A stretch of DNA of 15,836 bases from Candidatus Binatia bacterium (lineage in GTDB: Bacteria; Desulfobacterota_B; Binatia; UBA9968), in contig JAICHC010000007.1 in assembly GCA_025922795.1 (NCBI GenBank), positions 1 through 15,836 of the forward strand, written 5' to 3'. A program made the position numbers and the translations under genes. A model generated the notes under the pieces. The model was not told the origin of the DNA. It was given only the letters and a program-made list of their open reading frames with translations, and did no database searches. Below are positions 8,549 through 14,886 of the stretch, one piece after another (within the stretch, counting starts at the first letter, position 1; each line of letters starts with the position of its first letter).

Positions 8549-9252
8549 GCGCGTTTTTGCAAGTCAGCGGTCTGCGCGTCCACTACGGCATGATTGAGGC
8601 GGTCAAAGGTATCGACCTGACGATTGCCGGGGGACGGATCACCGCTCTATTGGGGGCCAATGGCGCCGGCAAGTCGACCACGCTGTTGACCCTCTCGGGC
8701 TTGCTCCGCTCCAGCTCCGGCTCGATCTTCTTTGACGGCGTCGAATTGCGCGATTTGCCGCCGCATCGGATCGTCGAGCTTGGGCTCATTCAAGTCCCCG
8801 AAGGGCGAGAGATTCTCACCACGTTGTCGGTCCGCGAAAATTTGCTGCTCGGCGCCTATCGACACCGCGACGAAATCGAAGAAGATTTGGCAAAGGTGCT
8901 GGTTCTGTTTCCGCGGCTTAAAGAAAGGCTGCACGGGCCGGCGGGTAATCTCTCCGGCGGCGAGCAGCAAATGTTGGCCATCGCCCGGGCGCTCATGGCA
9001 AGGCCAAGGTTATTGCTGTTGGATGAGCCGTCCATGGGACTGGCGCCGCTGCTGGTTCGAGAAATTTTCAAGACCCTGCGCGGTTTGAACGAAGGCGGCT
9101 TGACGATCCTTTTGGTCGAACAAAATGCCCGACAAGCGCTGCGGATTGCTCATTTTGCGTACGTTATGGAAAACGGCCGAGTGGCGCTTGCCGGACCGAG
9201 TGAGGAGTTGCTCGATAATCCTAAGGTGATCGATGCTTACCTGGGTGCCTGA
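8545..9252 (+). CDS. livF: ABC transporter ATP-binding protein, LivF type
   Basis: Second ATPase of the importer, 235 residues. Walker A is GANGAGKST (37-45), the signature motif LSGGEQQ begins at 136, and Walker B LLLLDEP contains D160 and E161, followed by SMGLAP, the LivF-specific form. The segment VPEGREILTTLSVRENL is also typical. It forms a heterodimer with LivG under the LivHM membrane pair. It is the last gene of the five-gene transporter operon; no clear intrinsic terminator lies directly after its stop, and the next gene has its own promoter. Confidence 0.95.
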
Positions 9253-9483
9253 TTCTTTAACCGAGCATGCGGCGATCGAAGCCCATGGAACCTTCAATCC
9301 GCTGCAATGCCGACATTGGCTGGCCGATCCGGGACGAGTACCGTTTCAATGGATTGACGGTGTTGTTTCAATTTGTGCGAGGTTTCACTTATCCTGCACT
9401 CATCTGTAGGGCTTTCCTTCGGAAGCCTGTCGAGAATTCCTCATTCTGTCATTTTTTGGCTGGTCCCGTACCGTGCAAACAAT
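9253..9483. other. Intergenic region upstream of the sigma-54 promoter
   Basis: I find no credible gene here. It contains GTTTCAAT at 9343-9350 and 9365-9372 and the related GTTTCACT at 9382-9389, all on the same strand about 95-140 bp upstream of the -24 element, the distance at which enhancer-binding proteins commonly act. It also contains a hairpin at 9410-9427 (GGCTTTCC, TTC, GGAAGCC; 7 bp including one G-U pair) with no T-tract. Either could be regulatory; both are only suggestive. Confidence 0.3.
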
Positions 9484-9499
9484 TGGCACGAATTCTGCC
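9484..9499 (+). promoter_or_regulatory. Sigma-54 (-24/-12) promoter of the HTH gene
   Basis: TGGCACG-AATT-CTGC-C matches the RpoN consensus TGGCACG-N4-TTGC-W except for C in place of the first T and C in place of the last W. The invariant GG (9485-9486) and GC (9497-9498) have the required spacing of 10 bases between them. The predicted transcription start is near 9510, which leaves a 34-nt leader holding the Shine-Dalgarno GAGGAGG (9527-9533). If right, transcription needs an activator ATPase; none is encoded in this window. Confidence 0.75.
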
Positions 9500-9543
9500 T
9501 CTGTCCTGAGCAATCCAGGCTTTACAGAGGAGGTTGTCTTCAT

Positions 9544-9747
9544 ATGGATGAGATACTCACGGCGGGTGAAGTTGCCGAGCTTTTACAAATCCACCCACGG
9601 ACGGTCTATAAGCTGGTTAAGGAAGGCTCACTCCCCGGGCGCAAGTTCGGTGGCGGTTGGCGCTTCAGTCGATCCGAGATCCTCGCCATGGTGTCGCCGC
9701 AAGGTAGCCCGCCGCCGGCGCGCAAGTTGCACACCGAAGAGCGTTAG
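9544..9747 (+). CDS. Small excisionase-type helix-turn-helix protein
   Basis: A 67-residue protein that is almost entirely one winged HTH domain of the excisionase / MerR-like class (HTH_17). Residues 5-50 read LTAGEVAELLQIHPRTVYKLVKEG followed by LPGRKFGGGWRFSRSEI, the standard pattern of helix, turn, recognition helix and a GG.WRF wing. The tail PQGSPPPARKLHTEER is short, proline-rich and basic. The ATG at 9544 has GAGGAGG (9527-9533) 10 nt upstream; longer in-frame starts (from 9373) would begin upstream of the sigma-54 promoter. There is no integrase or att site nearby, so a phage excisionase role is unlikely; a DNA-binding regulator is the better guess. It sits in its own unit: sigma-54 promoter in front, intrinsic terminator behind. 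The target is unknown, with the neighbouring transport and catabolic genes as candidates. Confidence 0.88.
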   Translation: MDEILTAGEVAELLQIHPRTVYKLVKEGSLPGRKFGGGWRFSRSEILAMVSPQGSPPPARKLHTEER

Positions 9748-9816
9748 TCCGGGTTTTGCCCTGTCAATCCATCGATATAGCTGAGTGCCGATTAGCCGCT
9801 CGAATTAGCTAAGATC

Positions 9817-9845
9817 CGCCCGGTGCCTCGCCGGGCGTTTTCTTT
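9817..9845 (+). terminator. Intrinsic terminator after the HTH gene
   Basis: CGCCCGG (9817-9823) and CCGGGCG (9831-9837) form a perfect 7-bp GC-rich stem with a 7-nt loop, followed at once by TTTTCTTT. This is the clearest terminator in the window. It ends the HTH transcript about 70 nt after its stop codon and separates it from the CoA-transferase gene. Confidence 0.85.
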
Positions 9846-9889
9846 GCCACAATTCGGCGCATCTTTGCGTCCATCATGCAGGTGCGGGC

Positions 9890-9919
9890 TTGACTTCCAG
9901 CGCGATCCAACGCTAGGAG
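9890..9919 (+). promoter_or_regulatory. Weak candidate promoter for the CoA-transferase gene
   Basis: TTGACT (9890-9895) is 18 bp from TAGGAG (9914-9919). The -35 is good (5/6) and the -10 poor (3/6). A new promoter is expected here because a strong terminator lies just upstream. The AT-rich leader that follows contains ACAA-A-TTGT (9928-9936) and TTCTG-TTT-CAGAA (9937-9949), two small inverted repeats directly ahead of the ATG that could be operator sites. Confidence 0.3.
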
Positions 9920-9960
9920 ATAACAACACAAATTGTTTCTGTTTCAGAACCGGTAAGCCA

Positions 9961-11136
9961 ATGAGCGGCGCACTTGCGGGTATCAAAATCGTTGAAGCGG
10001 CGAGTTATGTCACCGGTCCGTTTGCCTCACAGCTGCTGGGCGATATGGGCGCGGAGATTATCAAGATCGAAGAACCGAAGCACGGCGATCCATTTCGCGG
10101 CTGGGGGGAACGCAACTACGCGGCGACGTTCTGCAGCCTAAATCGAAACAAGAAAAGTATCACCCTGGACCTGCGCAGCGAAGAGGGTCGCGAGATCGCT
10201 TTCAAGCTTGCCTGCGGCGCGGACGTGCTGATCCAAAATTTTCGGCCTGGCGTGATGGACAAGCGCGGTTTAGGCTACGAGGACATCAAGAAGGACAATC
10301 CGAAGATCGTCTATTGTTCGATCTCCGGCTTTGGTCCGAAAGGTCCCTACCGCGACATGCCCGGATATGACACCGTCGGCCAGGCGCGCAGCGGATTGTT
10401 GAGCCTCTTGACCGACCCGGGCAAGCCGCAAGGAATGGGGATATCGTTTTCCGATCACCTGACCGGGATGTATGCCTGCTACGGTGTTCTTGGGGCGCTG
10501 ATGAACCGCATGCTGACCGGCCAGGGTCAGCACGTGGAAACCTCGCTCTTGCGGGCGTCGGTTTCCTTTGTCAGCGAAAACGCCGCGCGTTACTTCGAGA
10601 CCGGCCACGTGCCGCGGCGCAAGCATCGCACCACGACGGCCGGCGTGTTCGCGTTTGAAGACCGAAAAGGGCTGCCGTTCGTGCTGCATATGTCCTCGCC
10701 GGATAAATTTTGGCTGGGCTTGTTCGAGGTCGTGGGGAAACCCGAGTGGGCCCGCGATGCGCGTTTCAACAATCGCAAAGCGCGAACCGAAAACTACGAT
10801 CTGCTGGTCGAACAGTTGCAGCCAATTTTTCGCGGCGGCGAGAGAGACGGGTGGCTGCGCCGACTCACCGAGAAAGACGTCCCCGCCGCGCCGATCAACA
10901 CGCTCGACGAAGTGTTTGCCGATCCGCAGGTGAAAACCTACGGATTTCCAATCGAGGTTGAGCATCCGAGGATGGGCAAAATGAAACTTATCGGCAACGC
11001 CGTCGATATGAGTCGAACGCCGCCGAGTATCGATACCCCGCCGCCCATGTTGGGTGAGCATACCGAAGAGATTCTCACGACGCTCGGTTACGATCGCGCC
11101 AGGATTGCGGCGCTCCGCGGCAAGGGAGCGATCTAG
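9961..11136 (+). CDS. Family III CoA-transferase (CaiB/BaiF type)
   Basis: Moves CoA between a CoA thioester and a free carboxylic acid, in the cytoplasm. The 391-residue protein starts with the family opening LAGIKIVEAASYVTGPFASQLLGDMGAEIIKIE, then LNRNKKSITLDL, the FGPKGPYRDMPGYDTVGQARSGL block, and D165 in SFSDHLTGM, the probable catalytic aspartate that forms the acyl anhydride. The C-terminal domain ends with HTEEILTTLGY, also typical. The frame is open upstream to 9823, but that extension runs back into the terminator; the ATG at 9961 gives the normal N-terminus, although its ribosome binding site is weak. The substrate cannot be read: formyl, oxalyl, succinyl, benzylsuccinate and carnitine enzymes share this fold. 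The nearby importer and amidohydrolases suggest activation of a catabolic acid. The hemerythrin gene follows 26 nt later. Confidence 0.92.
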   Translation: MSGALAGIKIVEAASYVTGPFASQLLGDMGAEIIKIEEPKHGDPFRGWGERNYAATFCSLNRNKKSITLDLRSEEGREIAFKLACGADVLIQNFRPGVMDKRGLGYEDIKKDNPKIVYCSISGFGPKGPYRDMPGYDTVGQARSGLLSLLTDPGKPQGMGISFSDHLTGMYACYGVLGALMNRMLTGQGQHVETSLLRASVSFVSENAARYFETGHVPRRKHRTTTAGVFAFEDRKGLPFVLHMSSPDKFWLGLFEVVGKPEWARDARFNNRKARTENYDLLVEQLQPIFRGGERDGWLRRLTEKDVPAAPINTLDEVFADPQVKTYGFPIEVEHPRMGKMKLIGNAVDMSRTPPSIDTPPPMLGEHTEEILTTLGYDRARIAALRGKGAI

Positions 11137-11162
11137 GTTGAAAGAAAACGAGTATCCTGCCC

Positions 11163-11633
11163 ATGCGCCACGCGAGCCTGGTTCCGCTCTCGCACGATCA
11201 TCACCACGGGTTGGCCCTGGCGCTACGCTGCCGTAAACAGGCTTTAGGGCAGATTCGGCCGATGGGCGCGCCCGGCCTGCGCGAACGAAGTAAGGAATTT
11301 CTGGAATTTTATCGCGGAAACCTGATTGCGCATTTTCGTGCCGAGGAAGAAGTGTTGTTCCCCTTGCTCCTCGCGACGGTGCCGCAGAGTTCCGCAATCA
11401 TCGATGAGCTGGTGCGACAGCACGATGAGATTCGCCGCGCGATGCCGGAACTCGAAGCGGGTGCGAGTTTGGCGAAGCTAATGTTTGACCTGGCGGATCT
11501 TCTCGAGCGTCACATTCGTAAAGAGGAACGCGAGCTGTTCCCCCTCTTCGAGCGGAATTTAAACGCGGATCAGGCGGAATCGGCGGGTAAAGCGCTTAAA
11601 CAGATCCTTGAAGCAAAAACGCCAGCCGAGTAA
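11163..11633 (+). CDS. Hemerythrin HHE-domain protein
   Basis: A 156-residue four-helix protein expected to bind a di-iron centre and so to handle O2, NO or reactive oxygen. The likely ligands are visible: the N-terminal SHDHHHG (H11, H13 to H15), H57 and E61 in AHFRAEEE, H87 in RQHDEI, and H117 and E121 in RHIRKEERELFP. The start MRHASLVPLSHDHHH is the usual one for this group, although no strong Shine-Dalgarno precedes it. There is no signal peptide or attached signalling domain, so it is probably a stand-alone cytoplasmic protein. It lies 26 nt after the CoA-transferase gene on the same strand and is probably co-transcribed. Iron storage, oxygen sensing and a repair role like YtfE are all possible. 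Confidence 0.9.
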   Translation: MRHASLVPLSHDHHHGLALALRCRKQALGQIRPMGAPGLRERSKEFLEFYRGNLIAHFRAEEEVLFPLLLATVPQSSAIIDELVRQHDEIRRAMPELEAGASLAKLMFDLADLLERHIRKEERELFPLFERNLNADQAESAGKALKQILEAKTPAE

Positions 11634-11738
11634 ATACCGCGACCCAAGAAGCCGACCTGGGATTCAAAATTTCAAAGCCTTCCGGATCCTCGTTCCCACG
11701 GGAATGCGAACTCCGGTTAGAGGGACACCAGCAATCTG
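11634..11738. other. Spacer between convergent genes with short hairpin
   Basis: This 105-bp region separates the hemerythrin stop from the - strand stop of the small barrel-like protein. CGTTCCC-AC-GGGAATG (11691-11706) forms a compact hairpin. It has no T-tract on either side, so a bidirectional terminator is possible but not shown. The sequence resembles the core of GTTCCCACG...GGGAA(C/T)G dispersed intergenic repeats that I recall from several proteobacteria; here the arms are nearly fused. Confidence 0.3.
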
Positions 11739-12092
11739 CTATTCCATGATTTTTAGCAGCACATGCCGGCGATTTTTTGTGTGGGGCCTCACCTCGGTCG
11801 GCCAGCGTCCTTCTTCGACCGCCTTATCCCAAGCGGGACTGGTTAGAACGTCCGGGCTTTCGAGCTCGTAAATAGCCGTAAAGGTCGGCTCGTTGGAAAT
11901 ATCAATCGTCTTGCGCTCGCCGCCGATGTTCATCGTCAAGGTGCCGCGTTTGTAGCGCGTGATTCCAACAACCCCGGGCACCTTACTCAAGTTGGGCACG
12001 TGCTCCTGATCGTAAACTTCATTGAAAAGGGCCTCGTGCTCGGGGTCGACGTCCATGCTCGCGATCATTAGATATTTTGCTTTGCCTGGCAT
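11739..12092 (-). CDS. Small protein of probable dimeric alpha/beta-barrel fold
   Basis: A 117-residue protein. The segment MIASMDVDPEHEALFNEVYDQEHVPNLSKVPGVVGITRY resembles small EthD/DUF4286-like ferredoxin-fold proteins, in which a beta strand, a helix with a D-x-EH-x-P motif and a second strand pack as dimers. Here the motif residues are DQEHVPNL. The role is unknown; relatives include small-molecule isomerases, monooxygenases and accessory catabolic proteins. I chose the internal ATG at 12092: on the coding strand GAGGAG lies about 10 nt upstream and the N-terminus MPGKAKYLMIA fits the fold. An in-frame start at 12113 would swallow that site. The cupin gene precedes it on the same strand with a 32-nt gap, so the pair forms a small operon. 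The fold is moderately sure, the function not. Confidence 0.75.
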   Translation of the reverse strand: MPGKAKYLMIASMDVDPEHEALFNEVYDQEHVPNLSKVPGVVGITRYKRGTLTMNIGGERKTIDISNEPTFTAIYELESPDVLTSPAWDKAVEEGRWPTEVRPHTKNRRHVLLKIME

Positions 12093-12124
12093 AGTCGGGT
12101 GTCTCCTCGTCAAGACCTGACCAA

Positions 12125-12487
12125 TTACATCCCAAGAAAGGACGAGATCTCGGGAGCGGGAGATTTAATTTCAACGACGATCGACTCCTCGAGGGCTTCG
12201 ACTCCGTGCGGCACGCCTTTGGGATGGCGGCAGACATCGCCTGGATCGAGAATGTATTCTTCCTGACCGACCCTCATCTTGACCTTACCTTTGACGACGT
12301 AAGCGAGCGATTCGTGCGCGTGCACGTGCAGCGGAGCGCCCACGCCGGGCGTGTAGTGGATTTCCAAAAACGTCATTTCATCGCCCTTGATGAGCGGCTT
12401 GACGATCAGATCGCCGCCGTACATCGGCTTGCCTTCGATGGCCTTCACGACAATTCCTTTAACATCGGTATTTTTTGACAAGATCAT
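12125..12487 (-). CDS. Single-domain cupin protein
   Basis: A 120-residue protein made of one cupin barrel. Motif 1 is GVGAPLHVHAHESLAYVVKG (48-67) with metal-ligand histidines H54 and H56; motif 2 is PGDVCRHPKGVPHGV with H94. The glutamate that usually follows the first two histidines is replaced by S60, so a three-histidine metal site is likely. Cupins of this size can be decarboxylases, isomerases, dioxygenases or binding proteins, so the reaction is open. On the coding strand AAGGAG (complement of 12498-12503) stands 10 nt before the ATG, which supports the start. The gene is divergent from the first amidohydrolase and leads the small barrel-like gene. An AT-rich tandem repeat lies just upstream. 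Confidence 0.9.
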   Translation of the reverse strand: MILSKNTDVKGIVVKAIEGKPMYGGDLIVKPLIKGDEMTFLEIHYTPGVGAPLHVHAHESLAYVVKGKVKMRVGQEEYILDPGDVCRHPKGVPHGVEALEESIVVEIKSPAPEISSFLGM

Positions 12488-12503
12488 CGTCGTTGGGCTC
12501 CTT

Positions 12504-12525
12504 GGTATTTATATTGGTATTTATA
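12504..12525 (-). repeat. Tandem GGTATTTATA repeat upstream of the cupin gene
   Basis: GGTATTTATA occurs at 12504-12513 and again at 12516-12525, giving a 12-bp period. On the cupin coding strand this reads TATAAATACC twice, directly before the Shine-Dalgarno. It is strikingly AT-rich for this window and could be a -10 region, a repeated operator, or the start of the transcript. No matching -35 is obvious. Confidence 0.4.
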
Positions 12526-12766
12526 ATAGTTGAGAAAGCACATGATCTGCCGACTACGAGAAAAACACGTGGAGTCTATCGGCGCCCGCCGGAGTTGTCA
12601 ATTAATGCATGGCCGAGCTTCGATCGGCCTAGATCGGCCTTCGTGCGGCTCCGAGCCTGACTTGCACGGCGCAAGCACGAATGAGATGAGTGAGGTGGCA
12701 GGATTTTATGATCGTCCTCTGATTACTTGACACTCGGTCGAATTCGTAAGGAGTGGCGCGGCAGCT
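12526..12766. other. Divergent intergenic region with GATCGGCCT repeats
   Basis: With the tandem repeat, this forms a 279-bp gap between the divergent cupin and amidohydrolase genes and contains no credible gene. GATCGGCCT occurs at 12622-12630 and 12632-12640, a 10-bp period. An opposite-sense GGCCGA at 12611-12616 can pair with either TCGGCC (12624-12629 or 12634-12639), giving two mutually exclusive hairpins. TTGACA at 12727-12732 is a perfect -35 hexamer but has no acceptable -10 at the right distance. Control sites for both genes are expected here. Confidence 0.35.
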
Positions 12767-13747
12767 ATGATCATCGATCTCCATTCGCATTTTTTTCCCG
12801 TCGAAGCCCTACAGAATCTTGGTCGGTATCAAAATCACGCGCCGAAGCTCGTGCTTGACAAGGGCAAGCTTTCGGTCACCTCGGCGATTGGCTCTCGCCC
12901 GGGACTTAGCGCCGGGGCTTACGATCCGCTGGCACGGATCAAAGCGCTCGATGAGATGGAGATCGATTTGCAGGCGATCTCACCCTCGCCGATCTTGCTC
13001 TTCTACTGGGAAGAGCCCGCGGTGGCAGCGCACTTCTCGCGCAGGCAGAACGAGGCGATTCAGGCCGTCGTCCACAAGCATCCTGATCGTTTGGTCGGCT
13101 TCGGCAGCGTGCCGCTGCAAAGTGTCGAAGAGTCGATCGCGATTGCTAAAGAAGCGAAGGGTCTGGGGCTCAGAGGCGTGGAAATCGGCAACGCGGTGGG
13201 CGACAAACCGCTCGACCATCCCATTTTCGACCCCTTTTTCGCTGCGGCGCAGGACTTGGACTTGTTGCTGTTCGTTCATCCGCTCGAAGGCGGCTTGGAC
13301 GCCGACGATCCGCTGGCAGCGATGCTTGGCAACGTTCTGCAATTTACGTTTCGCACAACGATGATGATCGAGCGCATGATCGTGAAGGGCATGTTTGACA
13401 AGTATCCCAATCTGCGTCTGTGCCTGTCCCACGGCGGCGGCTTGCTCGCCTTCAACATCTGGCGGCTCGACCATTCCTACGGCTTACGTCCTGAGTTGAA
13501 AAACGTCATTCCGCACAAGCCGTCGCACTATCTGAGAAAGCTTTACTTCGACTCCATCGTTCATTCGGTTTCGGCGCTGCAATACCTGAGTGCGGTCGTG
13601 GGCGCCGACCGGGTGGTGATCGGCACGGACTATCCGATGGCGATGGGCGATTTCGCCGCGGTGGGCAAGCTCAGGCAAGTCGACGTGACCGACGCCGAGC
13701 GTGAGATGATGCTCGGCGGCAACGCCGCGCGCGCCTTGGGCCTTTAG
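12767..13747 (+). CDS. Amidohydrolase 2 / ACMSD-family metal-dependent hydrolase or decarboxylase (first copy)
   Basis: A 326-residue TIM-barrel enzyme of the family that includes aminocarboxymuconate-semialdehyde decarboxylase and several benzoate-type decarboxylases. The metal site is visible: H6 and H8 in DLHSH, H171 in LFVHP, H222 in LSHGGG and D288 in IGTDYP. The segments LDEMEIDLQAISPSP and FDKYPNLRLCLSHGGG are standard for the group. There is no signal peptide, so it is cytoplasmic. AAGGAG at 12748-12753 is 13 nt before the ATG, slightly far but usable. A second, different member of the family follows 108 nt downstream on the same strand. Family members usually carry out non-oxidative decarboxylation or hydrolysis in aromatic or heterocyclic breakdown; the exact substrate is unknown. 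Confidence 0.9.
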   Translation: MIIDLHSHFFPVEALQNLGRYQNHAPKLVLDKGKLSVTSAIGSRPGLSAGAYDPLARIKALDEMEIDLQAISPSPILLFYWEEPAVAAHFSRRQNEAIQAVVHKHPDRLVGFGSVPLQSVEESIAIAKEAKGLGLRGVEIGNAVGDKPLDHPIFDPFFAAAQDLDLLLFVHPLEGGLDADDPLAAMLGNVLQFTFRTTMMIERMIVKGMFDKYPNLRLCLSHGGGLLAFNIWRLDHSYGLRPELKNVIPHKPSHYLRKLYFDSIVHSVSALQYLSAVVGADRVVIGTDYPMAMGDFAAVGKLRQVDVTDAEREMMLGGNAARALGL

Positions 13748-13855
13748 ATCGGCGGAACCGACAACTGGTTTGATCGACTTCACGGGCGCGAGTAATGTGT
13801 AGCCTCAGTTCGTTGTCATTCAGTTCGAGGCGGAGCGAGAATCGAGGAGGTCGCC

Positions 13856-14836
13856 ATGCGCATCGACGTGCACGCTCATTTGTTTTCCAAACCATATATC
13901 GACGGGCTCCGGCGCGTGTTCGGCAACGACTCATCGCCGGCGGGGCAGGATGCGCAGCGCTTGATCAAATGGATGAGCACGGACCGGCGCATGACCGAGG
14001 TCGAAGGCCGGCTGGAAGAAATGAAAAAATGGGGCGTTGCCCTGCAGGTGCTGTCGGTTCCGTTTCACGGGGCGTTGGTAACGGACAAATCGGCCGCCGC
14101 CGATTTGACTCACATGGCCAACGATATGATCGCGCAGCCGGCGCGCGCTCATCCGGATCGATTTCGCGTTCTGTTAACCTTGCCGCTGCAGTTTCCAGAG
14201 CTGGCGATCGAAGTGCTGGATAGCTTTGCCAAAGAACCAGCAGTCGTCGGCGCAGCTCTCATGGGCACCGCCGGCGGGAGGCCGCTCAACGATCCAGCGT
14301 TCATGCCGGTTTACGCCGAGCTCGAGCGGCGCGGTTTGCCGTTCTTGCTGCATCCGATCTCTCCGCCTGGGCTCGACTGCATGCTGGAGATGAACCTGGC
14401 CAACGTGGTGGGATTCATGTTCGAGACGACTTTGGCGGCAACCCGGCTGGTATTTGCCGGCGTATTCGAGCGGCACCCGAAGCTGCAGATGATCTTTCCC
14501 CATCTGGGCGGCTTGGCGCCGTATCTCATGGGACGCATCCAGTGGGGCTACGAGCGCTTCCCGCCCTGCAGGGAAAATTTGAGCGGGCCGCCGGAAACTT
14601 ATTTCAAGCGCTTTTACTACGACACCGTCTGCCGCAATGTGCCCGCGCTGCGCATGGCGCTTTCCATGTTCGGCGTGGATCACATCGTTTTCGGCACCGA
14701 TATTCCCTTTCGCGAAGACATCGACTTGCAGCTGCAGGATTTGCAGGATCTGCGGCTCAATGATGTCGATCGCGAGGCGATCGACTCAGGCAATGCCTCA
14801 CGGCTGCTCCGTATCAAACTTGGGCCGAGTGAGTAG
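13856..14836 (+). CDS. Amidohydrolase 2 / ACMSD-family metal-dependent hydrolase or decarboxylase (second copy)
   Basis: Also 326 residues and from the same family as the upstream gene, but the sequences differ clearly outside the motifs, so it is not a recent duplicate. Metal ligands are H6 and H8 in DVHAH, H166 in LLHP, H216 in FPHLGG and D282 in FGTDIP. Where the upstream copy has HPLEGG after the barrel histidine this one has HPISPPG, so substrate recognition probably differs. GAGGAGG stands directly upstream of the ATG, a stronger site than that of the first copy. It may be read from the same transcript across the 108-bp gap or from a promoter within it; TTGATC-17-TAATGT in that gap is too weak to call. 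Two sequential steps of one pathway, or two related substrates, are both plausible. Confidence 0.9.
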   Translation: MRIDVHAHLFSKPYIDGLRRVFGNDSSPAGQDAQRLIKWMSTDRRMTEVEGRLEEMKKWGVALQVLSVPFHGALVTDKSAAADLTHMANDMIAQPARAHPDRFRVLLTLPLQFPELAIEVLDSFAKEPAVVGAALMGTAGGRPLNDPAFMPVYAELERRGLPFLLHPISPPGLDCMLEMNLANVVGFMFETTLAATRLVFAGVFERHPKLQMIFPHLGGLAPYLMGRIQWGYERFPPCRENLSGPPETYFKRFYYDTVCRNVPALRMALSMFGVDHIVFGTDIPFREDIDLQLQDLQDLRLNDVDREAIDSGNASRLLRIKLGPSE

Positions 14837-14886
14837 GGTATAGATCCGGCATCGCCCAAGGATCCGAAAAGAGTTATTCATTAATT

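Noticed and set aside
9410..9427. GGCTTTCC/GGAAGCC hairpin as terminator of the transporter operon
   Set aside because: It lies about 160 nt after the livF stop and the T-run at about 9452 is too far from the stem.
9267..9509. 80-codon open frame in the gap after livF
   Set aside because: No ribosome binding site or motif, cysteine-rich random-looking protein, and it runs through the sigma-54 promoter.
9544..9747. Prophage or integrative element marked by the excisionase-like gene
   Set aside because: No integrase, tRNA, att-like direct repeats or phage genes are present, and flanking genes look chromosomal.
10270..11397. 375-codon open frame antisense to the CoA-transferase and part of the hemerythrin gene
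   Set aside because: It spans two real genes on the other strand, shows no domain pattern, and has the composition of a shadow frame.
12530..12730. 66-codon open frame in the cupin/amidohydrolase gap
   Set aside because: No ribosome binding site and no recognisable sequence; it overlaps the repeat-rich control region.
12727..12755. Perfect TTGACA as a promoter for the first amidohydrolase
   Set aside because: At 15-18 bp downstream there is only the Shine-Dalgarno region, with no acceptable -10 hexamer.
13772..13801. TTGATC-17-TAATGT as a promoter for the second amidohydrolase
   Set aside because: Spacing is ideal but both hexamers are weak matches, especially the -10.
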